NCBI GenBank assembly: GCA_963720675.1
Contig: CAVRGH010000010.1
Coordinates: 124,001 to 188,000 of the forward strand
Length of the DNA: 64,000 bases
Source: JALHSW01 sp963720675
GTDB lineage: Bacteria; Actinomycetota; Acidimicrobiia; IMCC26256; PALSA-555
Direction of reading: 5' to 3'
Positions 50,355-60,358 of the stretch are shown here, in pieces. A program made the position numbers and the translations under genes. The notes beneath the pieces are model-generated. The model saw nothing but the letters and a program-made list of their open reading frames with translations. It did not search any database and had not been told where the DNA came from. How positions within the stretch are numbered: position 1 is the first letter of the stretch; every line of letters starts with the position of its first letter.

Positions 50355-51329
50355 ATGGGTGGCTTCCAGCACCTCCCGGTCATGTACCGGGAAGTGATCG
50401 AGCTCCTCGCCTCGGTACCGACGGGGACCGTCGTGGATGCGACGGTCGGAGGAGGTGGGCACGCCCGCCTCTTCCTCGAGGCCCGTCCGGACTGTGCGCT
50501 CATCGGCATCGACCGTGATGCGGATGCGGTGGCAGCAGCCCGGGCGACCTTGGCGCCGTTCGGCGACCGGGCCCGGATCGTGCACGGCGGCTTCGAAGAC
50601 GTGGCCGCCATCCTCCACTCGGCGACGGGTGGGACCCACCTCGGTGGGGTGAAGAGCGAGGGGAACATCATGGGAATCCTCTTTGACCTGGGGACGAGCA
50701 GCCCACAGCTGGACCGGCCCGAGCGTGGGTTCAGCTACTGGGGCGACGCACCACTCGACATGCGCATGGACGCCGCGCAGGAGCTGACCGCCGACCAGGT
50801 GGTGAACGACTACTCCGAGCGCGACCTCGCGGACCTGATCCGTCGCAACGGGGAGGAGCACTTCGCGCGCCAGATCGCGGCGCGCATCGTGGCCAACCGT
50901 CCGCTCCACACGACGGCCGACCTGGTCGACGCGGTGAAGGAAGCCGTGCCGGCACGCAACCGCCGCCGTGGGGGACACCCCGCACGCCGGACCTTCCAGG
51001 CGATCCGCATGGAGGTCAACCGCGAGCTGCCGAACCTCGCTGACGGTCTCGACGAGTCGGTGCACCTCCTCGCACCGGGTGGTCGGGTGCTGGTGCTGGC
51101 GTACCACTCGCTCGAGGACCGCATCGTGAAGGAGCGCTTCGCGAAGTGGGCCGGGACGCGTGAGCAGCAGCCGCCGGGTTTCCCGGTCGAGCCCGAGCCC
51201 AAGGGGCTCGTCCGCCTGCTGTCGCGTCGGGCCATGCGCCCGAACGCGGCCGAGGTCGAGGTCAACCCGCGGGCTCGCAGCGCGCGCCTCCGTGCGGCCG
51301 AGAAGCTGCCGACACCGACCGGGTCATGA
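50355..51329 (+). CDS. rsmH: 16S rRNA (cytosine(1402)-N4)-methyltransferase
   Basis: 324 residues from ATG 50355 (GTG 50352 possible), with GAGGGGA five bases upstream. HLPVMYREVIELLASVPTGTVVDATVGGGGHARLFLE is the RsmH N-terminus with the SAM-binding GGGGH; FDLGTSSPQLDRPERGFSYWGDAPLDMRMD and RTFQAIRMEVNREL are family signatures, and VLVLAYHSLEDRIVKERF closes the fold. Methylates C1402 of 16S rRNA in the P site. Separated from mraZ by 235 nt of structured leader. Confidence 0.95.
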   Translation: MGGFQHLPVMYREVIELLASVPTGTVVDATVGGGGHARLFLEARPDCALIGIDRDADAVAAARATLAPFGDRARIVHGGFEDVAAILHSATGGTHLGGVKSEGNIMGILFDLGTSSPQLDRPERGFSYWGDAPLDMRMDAAQELTADQVVNDYSERDLADLIRRNGEEHFARQIAARIVANRPLHTTADLVDAVKEAVPARNRRRGGHPARRTFQAIRMEVNRELPNLADGLDESVHLLAPGGRVLVLAYHSLEDRIVKERFAKWAGTREQQPPGFPVEPEPKGLVRLLSRRAMRPNAAEVEVNPRARSARLRAAEKLPTPTGS

Positions 51330-51829
51330 GTCCAGCCGCCACCGCCGTGCGGACTCGTGCCGCGGCCCCGGCGCGTTCGCGCCCGGCGCCGCAACGCACG
51401 TCCCCCCATCGTGGGGTCCCGCGTCGCGAAACCCCGGCTCGGCGCCCGCACCTGCGGGTCGTCGAGGCTCCGGGTCGCGCCACGCGTCGGCGGCGGCGGA
51501 CGGTCGTCCTGATCGGCGGGGTCGTGGTCCTCGCCCTCTTCACGATCGTCGCCTTCCACGCCTTCCTCGCCCAGAGCCAGGTCGCGATCGACAACCTCGA
51601 GCGCAAGACTGCCGCGGCCGAGCGCGCCTACGAGGAAGCCCGCTACGAGCACGCGCGCCTCTCGGCGCCGCAGCGGATCGTCGAGCGCGCCCAGGCCCTC
51701 GGCCTGGTCGCACCCGCAGTTCCGCCGACGGCCATCACGGTCGAAGAGGCTCCCGCGCCGCCCGACGCGACCTCCAACACCCTGCGGGGCTCGGCCGAGG
51801 TGAAGGCGACTCTTGGCACCTCCCCGTGA
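51326..51829 (+). CDS. ftsL: FtsL-like division protein
   Basis: 167 residues; ATG overlaps the rsmH stop (ATGA). A disordered basic N-terminus of about 57 residues is followed by one TM helix (VVLIGGVVVLALFTIVAFHAFLA), then a coiled coil (QVAIDNLERKTAAAERAYEEARYEHARL) and SAPQRIVERAQALGLV, the FtsL/DivIC end motif. Bitopic membrane protein of the FtsQLB divisome complex. Identity rests on topology and position before ftsI. Confidence 0.85.
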   Translation: MSPAATAVRTRAAAPARSRPAPQRTSPHRGVPRRETPARRPHLRVVEAPGRATRRRRRTVVLIGGVVVLALFTIVAFHAFLAQSQVAIDNLERKTAAAERAYEEARYEHARLSAPQRIVERAQALGLVAPAVPPTAITVEEAPAPPDATSNTLRGSAEVKATLGTSP

Positions 51830-53681
51830 CCCCTGGACCGCGGCGACGCGGTCGCGTGCCCGCGGCACGACCCCGGTCCGTCCCCGAGCTCCGGGGCGGG
51901 CGTCGCCCGCCCGCCCGCGCGGCCCCGACGATCGCCTCCACGATCTGGCGCCGGCCCCTCCCGCCACGCGGCGCCACCGCCACGGTGAGCGCCGCGTCGT
52001 CGCGCGCGCGGCCCCGCGCTCCAAGGCGCGGCTGATCGCGATCTTCGTGGCCATCGCGCTCGTGTACGGCGTACTCGGGCTCCGGCTCGTCGACGTGCAG
52101 GCGCGCGACAGCGCCTACTACCAGTCGCTCGGCATCCACCAGCGTGTGCACTCGGTCGCGCTGCCCGCGGAGCGGGGGAGCATCTTCGACCGCAACGGCA
52201 ACGACCTCGCGGTCTCGGTCGCGCGCGCCAGCATCTGGGCCGATCCGCGCGTCATCGAGGACCCCGACGCCTACGCCGTGAAGCTCGCGCCGATCCTCGG
52301 CGTCGACACGATCTCGCTCGCCAACGATCTGGGCCAGAAGAACCGCTCCTTCGTGTACGTCGCGCGCAAGGTCGAGCGCGGCGCGGCGGCGAAGGTGAAG
52401 GCGCTCGCCCTCCCGGGCATCGGCTTCGTGCCCGAGACGAAGCGCTACTACCCGGCCGGCGATCTCGCGGCGCCGCTGCTCGGCTTCGTCGGCATCGACA
52501 ACAACGGTCTCGCGGGGCTCGAGGCGGGCCAGGAGGGACCGCTCGCGGGCAAGGCCGGTCGCATGGAGGTCGAGCGCGACCCGCAAGGGCGCGAGCTGCC
52601 CGACGGTGAACGCCGCGTGCAGGAGCCGAAGTCGGGCGACGACCTGCTGCTGACGATCGACCAGTCGCTGCAGTACGAGGTGGAGCGCGTCCTCGCCGAG
52701 GAGGTCGGCACCGCCAAGGCGAAGGGCGGCACCGCGATCCTTGCCGATGTCCGGACGGGCGACATCCTCGCGATGGCGACCGTCGACGGCGCGACCCCGT
52801 TCACGGCGGCGAAGCCGTCGTCGGCCGGCACCCAGAACCGGCCCCTGACCGACGTGTTCGAGCCGGGTTCGACGAACAAGGTGGTGACGATCGCGGCAGC
52901 GCTCGAGGCCGGGCTGGTGAACCCGAGCACGAAGATCCAAGTCCCCAACCAGCTCGTCGTCGACGGCCAGAAGTACGCCGACGTGCACTCCCATGGCGCC
53001 GAGCTGAGCGTCGCCGACATCGTGCGGCTCTCGTCGAACGTCGGAACGATCCTCATCGCGCGGCAGCTCGGCAAGACCCGCTTCGATGCCGCGATGCGGT
53101 CCTTCGGGTTCGGCGCGCCGACCGGGCTGGGCTTCCCCGGCGAGGCGCCGGGCATCCTCTTGCCGCTCGCCGACTACAACGACACGAGCCTCGCGTCGAT
53201 GCCGGTCGGGAGCGGGATCGCCGTCACCGCGATGCAGCTGCTCGACGTGTACCTCACCATCGCCAACGACGGCGTCGCGCGGACGCCGCGTCTCGTCAGC
53301 GCCACGATCGACGCGGAGGGGCAGCGCCACGAAGCGCCGCTCGGCGGGTCGCGGCGCGTCGTGTCGCCCGAGACTGCCGCGGCGATCCGCACGATGCTCG
53401 AGGGCGTGGTCGCCGACGGGACGGGGACGAAGGCCCAGATCCCGGGGTACCGCGTCGCAGGGAAGACCGGGACCGCCCGGAAGCCGCCCTACGAGAAGCC
53501 GCCCTACAAGTACGTGGCGGACTTCGTCGGGTTCGCGCCGGCGGACAACCCGCACCTCGCCGCGATCGTGGTGCTCGACGAGCCGCAGGTGAACGCGACC
53601 GGTGGGCAGATCGCCGCACCCACCTTCTCCCGCATCATGCAGTACGCCCTGGCCGTCGACCGCGTACCCGCAAGCGGATGA
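51813..53681 (+). CDS. ftsI: Penicillin-binding protein, septal transpeptidase FtsI
   Basis: 622 residues from TTG 51813 with GAAGG about 6 nt upstream, overlapping ftsL by 17 nt. A long basic N-terminus precedes one TM helix near residues 74-92 (LIAIFVAIALVYGVLGLRLV); pedestal motif RGSIFDRNGNDLAVSV; transpeptidase motifs S-x2-K STNK near residue 352, SSN near 407, and KTGT near 551. Cross-links septal peptidoglycan in the periplasmic space. Length and motifs are complete. Confidence 0.93.
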   Translation: MAPPRDPWTAATRSRARGTTPVRPRAPGRASPARPRGPDDRLHDLAPAPPATRRHRHGERRVVARAAPRSKARLIAIFVAIALVYGVLGLRLVDVQARDSAYYQSLGIHQRVHSVALPAERGSIFDRNGNDLAVSVARASIWADPRVIEDPDAYAVKLAPILGVDTISLANDLGQKNRSFVYVARKVERGAAAKVKALALPGIGFVPETKRYYPAGDLAAPLLGFVGIDNNGLAGLEAGQEGPLAGKAGRMEVERDPQGRELPDGERRVQEPKSGDDLLLTIDQSLQYEVERVLAEEVGTAKAKGGTAILADVRTGDILAMATVDGATPFTAAKPSSAGTQNRPLTDVFEPGSTNKVVTIAAALEAGLVNPSTKIQVPNQLVVDGQKYADVHSHGAELSVADIVRLSSNVGTILIARQLGKTRFDAAMRSFGFGAPTGLGFPGEAPGILLPLADYNDTSLASMPVGSGIAVTAMQLLDVYLTIANDGVARTPRLVSATIDAEGQRHEAPLGGSRRVVSPETAAAIRTMLEGVVADGTGTKAQIPGYRVAGKTGTARKPPYEKPPYKYVADFVGFAPADNPHLAAIVVLDEPQVNATGGQIAAPTFSRIMQYALAVDRVPASG

Positions 53682-53773
53682 GGTACGTCGTGGCGGGGTC
53701 GCCGGACCCGGCCGATACCCTGATCCGTCGGCTCGTATCGATGGTTCCGTGACCGAAGGGGAGGAACGCGCGC

Positions 53774-55261
53774 GTGCGCTTGCAGGCGCTCCTGGAGGAC
53801 GTCGACGTCCTGGAGCTCGTCGGTGATCGGGACGTCGACGTGACCTCGGTGACCCACGAGAGCCGTCGCGTCGCGCCCGGAGCGCTCTTCGCGTGCATCC
53901 CCGGTGCCCGTACCGACGGACACGAGCACGCGGCGGCCGCGGTGTCCGCCGGCGCGGTGGCGCTCCTCGTGGAGCGGCCGCTCGCCCTCGGGGTCAGCGA
54001 GGCCCGGGTCGCCAGCACCCGCGTCGCCCTCGGTCCCGTCGCCTCCCGGTTCTACGGGATGCCGTCGCGGGCGATGCGCTGCCTGGGCGTCACCGGCACG
54101 AACGGCAAGACCACCACGACCTACCTGTTGGAGTCGATCGCGCGAGCGGCCGGCGAGCGGGTGGGGGTCGTGGGGACCACCGGCGCGCGCGTCGACGGGG
54201 ACCCGGTGCCACTCGACCACACCACGCCCGAGGCCCCGGATCTCCAGGCCCTCCTCGCGCGGATGCGGGACGCCGAGGTCGCGCTCGTCGCGATGGAGGT
54301 CTCGTCGCACGCGCTCGCGCACCACCGTGTCGATGGCACCCATTTCGCGGCAATCTGCTTCACGAACCTCTCGCACGACCACCTCGACTTCCACGGTGAC
54401 CTGGACTCGTACTTCGAGGCGAAGGCCCGCGCCTTCACCGCAGACTTCGCCGACGCCGTCGTCACCAACCTCGACGACGAGCACGGGCGTGAGCTGGCGG
54501 GCCGTGCGCGTGCAGCCGGGTTGCCGGTCGTGACGTACGGAGTGGACTCGTCCGATGCCGACGTGCGCGCCACCGACGTCGTCCTCGACGCGACGGGCAG
54601 CCGGTTCGTGCTGCACGACCCGGTCGACAGCAGCTCGGTCCCGGTGGTGAGCCATCTCCTCGGTGCCTTCAACGTCTCGAACGCGCTGGCCGCCGCGGCA
54701 ACCGCCCGGGTCGCCGGGATCGGCTCGGACGCGATCGTCGCGGGGCTGGCCGCCGAGGTCGTGGTGCCCGGGCGCCTCCAGCCCGTCGACGGCGGGCAGC
54801 CGTTCACCGTGCTCGTCGACTACGCCCACACCCCCGATGCGCTCGAGCAGGCCCTGCGCGCGGCACGGGCGATCGCCGGCTCCCGCTCGGCGGACGGCCG
54901 CGTGCTGGTGGTCTTCGGATGCGGCGGCGACCGTGACCCCGAGAAGCGTGCGCCGATGGGCCGCGTCGCCGCGGCCGGAGCCGACGTCACGATCGTCACC
55001 AACGACAACCCGCGCTCGGAGGCACCCGAGGCGATCGCGGCCGAGGTGCTCACCGGTGCCGAGGGCGGCAGTGCGGAGGTCGCCGTCGAGCTCGACCGAC
55101 GCGCGGCCATCCGTCGCGCGCTCGCTGCCGCCGCCCCCGGCGATGTCGTCCTGCTCGCCGGCAAGGGCCACGAGACCACCCAGACCGCGCAGGGCCGCTC
55201 GGTCCCGTTCGACGACCGCGTCGTCGCCCGTGAGGAGCTGGGGGTGCGGTCGTGGAGCTGA
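53774..55261 (+). CDS. murE: UDP-MurNAc-tripeptide synthetase
   Basis: 495 residues from GTG 53774, preceded by GGGGAGGAA. P-loop GVTGTNGKTTTTYLLES near residue 107, SSHALAHHRVDG and FTNLSHDHLDFH, and DNPR near residue 411, the motif that selects meso-diaminopimelate as the added amino acid. Adds the third stem residue to UDP-MurNAc-L-Ala-D-Glu. A 92-nt gap after ftsI contains TACCCT, so a secondary promoter is possible. Overlaps murF by 10 nt. Confidence 0.95.
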   Translation: MRLQALLEDVDVLELVGDRDVDVTSVTHESRRVAPGALFACIPGARTDGHEHAAAAVSAGAVALLVERPLALGVSEARVASTRVALGPVASRFYGMPSRAMRCLGVTGTNGKTTTTYLLESIARAAGERVGVVGTTGARVDGDPVPLDHTTPEAPDLQALLARMRDAEVALVAMEVSSHALAHHRVDGTHFAAICFTNLSHDHLDFHGDLDSYFEAKARAFTADFADAVVTNLDDEHGRELAGRARAAGLPVVTYGVDSSDADVRATDVVLDATGSRFVLHDPVDSSSVPVVSHLLGAFNVSNALAAAATARVAGIGSDAIVAGLAAEVVVPGRLQPVDGGQPFTVLVDYAHTPDALEQALRAARAIAGSRSADGRVLVVFGCGGDRDPEKRAPMGRVAAAGADVTIVTNDNPRSEAPEAIAAEVLTGAEGGSAEVAVELDRRAAIRRALAAAAPGDVVLLAGKGHETTQTAQGRSVPFDDRVVAREELGVRSWS

Positions 55262-56655
55262 CCGCGCGCGACCTCGCAGCGATCGTCGGTGGTGCCGTCG
55301 TCGTCGGCGACCCCGCCACGCTGGTTGCCAGCTACTCGATCGATTCCCGCACGCTCGTCCCCGGCGACTGCTTCGTGGCGCTACGTGCCGAGCGCGACGG
55401 GCACCACTTCGTCGCGGATGCGTTTGCTCGGGGCGCCGCCGTCGCGATGGTGAGCGACGAAGTCGACGTGCCCGCGGGTGCGACCGTGGTCCGGGTCGCC
55501 GATCCGCTCGCCTCGCTCGCGGTGCTGGCTCGTGCCGCACGCGACCGGCTCGTCGACGCGACGGTCGTCGCCGTGACCGGGTCGGCCGGGAAGACCGCGA
55601 CCAAGGACCTCACCGCAGCCGCGCTGGCGACCACCCGCCGGGTACACGCGAGCCCGCTCTCGTTCAACAACGAGTCGGGCCTCCCGCTCACGGTGCTCTC
55701 GGCTCCGGACGACACCGAGGTGCTCGTCGCCGAGATGGGTGCTCGCTTCGCCGGGAACATCACGGCGCTCGTCGAGGTGGCCCGACCCCGGATCGGCGTC
55801 ATCACCCACATCGGCATGGCGCACGCCGAGCACCTCGGCGGTCGTGCGGGGATCGCCCGGGTGAAGGGCGAGCTGGTCGAAGCGCTGCCGGCCGACGGCC
55901 TGGCCGTCCTGAACGCCACCTGTGACGAGACGCCGGGGCTCGTGGCCCGCACCGTCGCGCGTGTGCTGCTCGTCGGCCGGTCCACGGATGCCGATGTCGT
56001 GGTGCGCGACGTGGTGCTCGACGATGACCTGCGCGCCCGCTTCGTGCTCGACAGCCCGTGGGGGAGCGCGCCAGTGGTGCTTGCGCTCCGCGGCGAGCAC
56101 CAGGTGGACAACGCCGCGATGGCGGCCGCGGTCGCACTCGAGCTCGGCGCACCGCTCGATGCGGTGGTGGCGGGGCTCGAGATCGCACAGACCGCGGCGC
56201 GGCGCATGGAGCTGGTGCGCACAGCAGCGGGGATCACCGTCATCAACGACGCCTACAACTCCAGCCCGACGTCCGCCGCAGCCGCGGTGCGTTCCCTCGC
56301 GCACCTCCCCGTCAGCGGGCGGCGCGTCGCGGTCCTCGGGCCGATGCTCGAGCTCGGGAGCCACGCCGAACGGGAGCACGCCGCGCTCGGCGCGCTCGCG
56401 GCCGAGACCGGCATCGACCTGGTGGTCGCCGTCGGGTCGGGGGCCGAGCCGGTGGCCGAGGGCGCGCGCGCCGCGGCGACCACCCATCCGAGTGCGGGCG
56501 CCGACTTCGCCGTCGTCACGGTCCCCGATGCCACCGCGGCGGCCGAGTTCGTGGTGGGGGAGGCACGAGCCGGCGACGCCGTGCTCGTCAAGGCGAGTCG
56601 CGCGGTCGGGCTCGAGTCCGTCGCGGATGCGCTCGTGCGGGGGGTCTCGGCGTGA
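55252..56655 (+). CDS. murF: UDP-MurNAc-tripeptide:D-Ala-D-Ala ligase
   Basis: 467 residues from GTG 55252. SIDSRTLVPGDCFVALRAERDGHHF is the family N-terminus; the P-loop reads VTGSAGKTATKDL (near residue 108; the second Thr of GKTT is Ala). SPLSFNNESGLPLTVL, EMGARFAGNI and INDAYNSSPTSAAAAVRSL are typical. Adds D-Ala-D-Ala to the stem peptide. GTGA-type overlap with mraY at the 3' end. Confidence 0.94.
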   Translation: MELTARDLAAIVGGAVVVGDPATLVASYSIDSRTLVPGDCFVALRAERDGHHFVADAFARGAAVAMVSDEVDVPAGATVVRVADPLASLAVLARAARDRLVDATVVAVTGSAGKTATKDLTAAALATTRRVHASPLSFNNESGLPLTVLSAPDDTEVLVAEMGARFAGNITALVEVARPRIGVITHIGMAHAEHLGGRAGIARVKGELVEALPADGLAVLNATCDETPGLVARTVARVLLVGRSTDADVVVRDVVLDDDLRARFVLDSPWGSAPVVLALRGEHQVDNAAMAAAVALELGAPLDAVVAGLEIAQTAARRMELVRTAAGITVINDAYNSSPTSAAAAVRSLAHLPVSGRRVAVLGPMLELGSHAEREHAALGALAAETGIDLVVAVGSGAEPVAEGARAAATTHPSAGADFAVVTVPDATAAAEFVVGEARAGDAVLVKASRAVGLESVADALVRGVSA

Positions 56656-57698
56656 TCGCGCTGCTCATCGCGGGCGGCATCGCGTTCGCGACGACCGTGC
56701 TCGGGACGCCGGCGCTCATCAAGGTGCTGCGAGCGCGCGGCATCGGGCAGCTGATCCGCGACGACGGACCGTTCACCCATCCCCATGCCGGGAAGGCCGG
56801 GACGCCGACCATGGGCGGCATCGCGATCGTCGGCGGGGTGGTGCTGGGATACGCGGTGGCGCACGTCCGCACCGAGCAGCTCAAGTTCGCCCGCACCGGG
56901 CTGACCCTCATGTTCCTGGTCGTCGGGCTCGCGCTCGTGGGCTTCGTCGACGACTACCTCGGTGTCCGCAAGGGCCGGAACCTCGGCCTGCGCAAACGCG
57001 GGAAGACGGGCGGCGAGCTCCTCGTCGGTTCCGGCTTCGCCCTGCTGGCCCTGGAGTGGGCCCACGCGTCGACCGACCTCTCGTTCACCCGGTCGCTCGA
57101 CCTGAATCTCGGGAGCGGGATCTGGTTCCTGCTCGCCGTCGTCGTCGTCTACGGCACGTCGAACGCGACGAACCTCACCGACGGGATGGACGGCCTCGCC
57201 GCAGGTTCGGCAACGCTCGTGTTCGGCGCGTTCATGGTGATCTGCTTCTGGCAGTTCCGGCACCCGGAGGTGTACGGGCTCGGAGCCGCCTCCGCCATCG
57301 AGCTCGCGATCATCGCGGCCGCGTTCGCCGGAGGGTGCGGCGGGTTCCTGTGGTGGAACGCAGCCCCGGCGCAGATCTTCATGGGAGATACCGGCTCGCT
57401 CGCGATCGGCGGTGCGATGGCCGGGCTCGCACTCCTCTCGAACACCGTGTTGCTCCTCCCGGTCCTCGGCGGGCTCTACGTGATCGAGACGCTGAGCGTG
57501 ATCGCGCAGGTGATCTCGTTCCGGATCTTCCACCGGCGCGTCCTGCGCATGGCCCCGATCCATCATCACTTCGAGGTGAGCGGCTGGCCCGAGTTCACCG
57601 TGATCGTCCGGTTCTGGTTGTTCGCGGGCGCGTGCGTCGCGCTCGGTCTGGGGCTCTTCTACGCGGACTTCATCAACATCCCGGGGGTGATCGACTGA
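56652..57698 (+). CDS. mraY: Phospho-MurNAc-pentapeptide translocase
   Basis: 348 residues from GTG 56652, with about ten TM helices. GKAGTPTMGGIAI, VGFVDDYLGVRKGRNLGLR with the Mg-binding Asp pair, NATNLTDGMDGLAAG, FMGDTGSLAIGG and MAPIHHHFE are all present. Makes lipid I at the inner membrane. GTGA overlap with murF; TGATGA junction with murD. Confidence 0.95.
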   Translation: MIALLIAGGIAFATTVLGTPALIKVLRARGIGQLIRDDGPFTHPHAGKAGTPTMGGIAIVGGVVLGYAVAHVRTEQLKFARTGLTLMFLVVGLALVGFVDDYLGVRKGRNLGLRKRGKTGGELLVGSGFALLALEWAHASTDLSFTRSLDLNLGSGIWFLLAVVVVYGTSNATNLTDGMDGLAAGSATLVFGAFMVICFWQFRHPEVYGLGAASAIELAIIAAAFAGGCGGFLWWNAAPAQIFMGDTGSLAIGGAMAGLALLSNTVLLLPVLGGLYVIETLSVIAQVISFRIFHRRVLRMAPIHHHFEVSGWPEFTVIVRFWLFAGACVALGLGLFYADFINIPGVID

Positions 57699-59117
57699 TG
57701 ACCCAGTCGGTCGACACCCGATCGAAGGAGGCGCAGCGGGTCCTGGTGATCGGTCTCGCGGTCACCGGCGAGGCCGTGGCGCGCCACCGCGCCGCGGCGG
57801 GCGACACGGTGGTCGTGATCGACGACCGACCCGGCACGACGCCGGAATGGGACGCGCGACTCGAGGCGATGCGAGCACTGGGCGTCACCGTGCTCGAGCG
57901 CCCGGACGTGGGGCGCGCCGCGGAGCTCGCGGCCGATGCCGACCTCGTCGTCCCGAGCCCCGGCGTCCCCGAGCGACACCCGGCGATCGCCGCCGCGCTT
58001 CTGGCCGAGGTGCCGGTGCGGTCGGAGATCGATCTCGCGGGCGAGGCCGTCGCACTCGCCGGCGACGACGCGCCGCGGCTGGTCGCGGTCACCGGCACCA
58101 ACGGCAAGACGACGGTCACCACGCTCATCACCGAGATCCTGGGAGCGGCCGGGCTTCGCGTCGCCGCGGCCGGCAACATCGGTCGGCCGCTGCTCGACGC
58201 CGTCCACGATGAGGTCGACGTCGTCGTCGCCGAGGTGTCGTCGTTCCAGCTCGCGTTCACCGACCAGTTCCGGCCCGACGCCGCCGCGCTGCTGAACCTC
58301 GGGGCCGACCACCTCGACTGGCACCGGACCTTCGACGCCTACGCGCACGCGAAGGCGAACCTCTTCGCGCACCAGGGCGTCGACGACCTGTTGGTGTACA
58401 ACGCCGACGACCCCGTGGTCGCAGGCCTCGCCGCCGACGCGCCCGGTCGGAGGGTCTCGTTCTCGATCGCGCCCGGTGCCGCCGGCGGCTACCGGGTGGC
58501 GCACACCGCCACCGGGAGCCTGCTCGTGACCCCGGACGGCGCGGAGATCATCCCGAGGGACGACCTCGCACGATCCCGCCCGACCGACGTGGCGAACGCC
58601 CTGGCCGCGACCGCGCTGGCACTCGGCGTGGGCGCCGACCCGGCCCGGGTGCTCGACGCGGCCCGTCGTGTCCTGCGCGGGTTCGGCGGACTTGACCACC
58701 GCATGCAGCTCGTGGCGGAGCAGGACGGTGTCCGGTGGGTCGACGACTCGAAGGCCACGAACGTGCACGCGACCATCGCTGCGGTGCAGGGCATCGACGG
58801 CGTCGTGCTGCTCGCGGGGGGCAAGAACAAGGGGCTCGACCTCGGCGAGCTGCGAGTGCTGGCGCCCGAACTCGCGCGGCGTCGTCGCGATCGGCGAGGC
58901 CGCGCCCGAGGTCGAGGAGGCGTTCGCCGGTGCTGCGACCGTCATCACCGCGTCGTCCATGACCGCCGCGGTGGCCGCCGCGCGCACCCTCGCCACCGCG
59001 GGCGACACGGTGCTGCTCAGTCCGGGCTGCGCGTCCTTCGACTGGTACTCCTCGTACGCGGAGCGAGGCGACGACTTCGCCCGCGAGGTCCGCGCCCTGG
59101 TGGGGGTGGAGCGATGA
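57698..59117 (+). CDS. murD: UDP-MurNAc-L-alanine--D-glutamate ligase (one frame break)
   Basis: The 1420-nt span is one base over 473 codons. VLVIGLAVTGEAVARHRAAAGD N-terminal fold, P-loop VTGTNGKTTVTTLI near residue 131, AGNIGRPLLDAV, SSFQL and NLGADHLDWH, WVDDSKATNVHAT, and LLAGGKNKGLDLGELR. At 58873-58885 the frame moves by one base and continues VVAIGEAAPEVEEAFAGAATV to SPGCASFDWYSSYAERGDDF, the normal C-terminus. MurD is essential, so the break is almost certainly a sequence error. ATG overlaps the mraY stop by one base. Confidence 0.93.
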
Positions 59118-60358
59118 GTCGGATCACGGCATTCGGCAAGTCGCGAGGCAAGTCCCGCACCCGCAACGGGCATCAGGACGAAGCGCCGGGCACGTACCTG
59201 CTCCTGCTCGGGGTCATCGCGGTGCTCGTCGTCATCGGCGTCGTGATGGTGCTCTCTGCGTCGTCGGTCCTCTCGCTCACCAGCTACGGCTCGGCCTGGT
59301 ACTTCTTCCAGCGCCAGCTGATCTGGACGCTGCTGGGCGTCGTCGCGTTCGCGGTCATCGTGCGGATCGACTACCACCGCTGGCAGGACGCGGTCCGGCC
59401 GCTGCTCATCGCGACTTCGGTGCTCCTGGTCGCGGTGCTCGTCCCCGGCATCGGCATCTACGTGGGCGGCTCGCGCCGTTGGCTCGGCATCGGTGCGTGG
59501 CGGTTCCAGCCGAGTGAGATCGCCAAGCTCGCACTCCTCCTCTTCGCCGCCGACCTGCTCACCCGGCGCGAGGACGAGCTGTACGACACGCGGCGCGTGC
59601 TCAAGCCGCTGCTGCTGGTCACGCTCGCGATCGCCGCGCTCGTCTGCCTGGAGCCCGACCTCGACTCGACCGTGCTGCTCGCGCTGATCGTCGGCGCGGT
59701 GATGGTGGCCGGCGGGATCAGCGCGCGATACCTCGCGATGCTCGCAGGAACCGGTGTCGTCGCCTCGGCGATCCTCGCGGTCGCGGCGCCCTACCGGCGC
59801 GCCCGCGTCTTCACCTTCCTCGACCCGACGGCGGACGCGTCGAACACCGGTTACCAGATCGTGCAGTCCCTCATCGCGCTCGGCAGCGGCGGGATCGAAG
59901 GGGTCGGGCTCGGCGCCGGCCGCTCGAAGTGGCTGTTCCTCCCGAACGCGCACACCGACTTCATCTTCGCCGTGATCGGTGAGGAGCTCGGGCTGGTGGG
60001 CACGCTCACTGTCCTCGGCCTGTTCGTCGCGTTCGCGTTCCTCGGCATCCGCACCGCGCAACGCGCTCCTGATCGCTTCGGGATGCTCCTCGCGACCGGC
60101 GTCACCGTGTGGGTCGTCGCGCAGGCGGCGGTGAACATCGGCGGCGTGATCGGTCTCCTGCCCGTGTCGGGCATCCCACTGCCCTTCGTGTCGTTCGGAG
60201 GATCGTCCCTCGTGTTCACGATGATCGCGGCAGGCATCCTCGCCAACGTCGCGCGCCAGACCAATCAGAAGAGCTCCCGTCCGGCCGCGCGCTCGTCGAG
60301 CCGGTCGACCGGCGGAGCGCGCCGGTCGACCGGCCGCGTCCCCAGCCATGTCCGGTGA
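59114..60358 (+). CDS. ftsW: Peptidoglycan polymerase FtsW (SEDS family)
   Basis: 414 residues with about ten TM helices. SYGSAWYFFQRQLIWTLLG, GGSRRWLGIGAWRFQPSEIAKLA, QIVQSLIALGSGGIEGVGLGAGRSKWLFLPNAHTDFIFAVIGEELG and GLLPVSGIPLPFVSFGGSSLV are the SEDS signatures. It polymerises lipid II at the septum with FtsI. A basic tail (SSRSTGGARRSTGR) lies in the cytoplasm. ATGA overlap with murD; overlaps murG by 11 nt. Confidence 0.94.
   Translation: MSRITAFGKSRGKSRTRNGHQDEAPGTYLLLLGVIAVLVVIGVVMVLSASSVLSLTSYGSAWYFFQRQLIWTLLGVVAFAVIVRIDYHRWQDAVRPLLIATSVLLVAVLVPGIGIYVGGSRRWLGIGAWRFQPSEIAKLALLLFAADLLTRREDELYDTRRVLKPLLLVTLAIAALVCLEPDLDSTVLLALIVGAVMVAGGISARYLAMLAGTGVVASAILAVAAPYRRARVFTFLDPTADASNTGYQIVQSLIALGSGGIEGVGLGAGRSKWLFLPNAHTDFIFAVIGEELGLVGTLTVLGLFVAFAFLGIRTAQRAPDRFGMLLATGVTVWVVAQAAVNIGGVIGLLPVSGIPLPFVSFGGSSLVFTMIAAGILANVARQTNQKSSRPAARSSSRSTGGARRSTGRVPSHVR

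Noticed and set aside
58873..58885. Programmed frameshift in murD
   Set aside because: No slippery heptamer or downstream pseudoknot is visible, and MurD is not known to use frameshifting.
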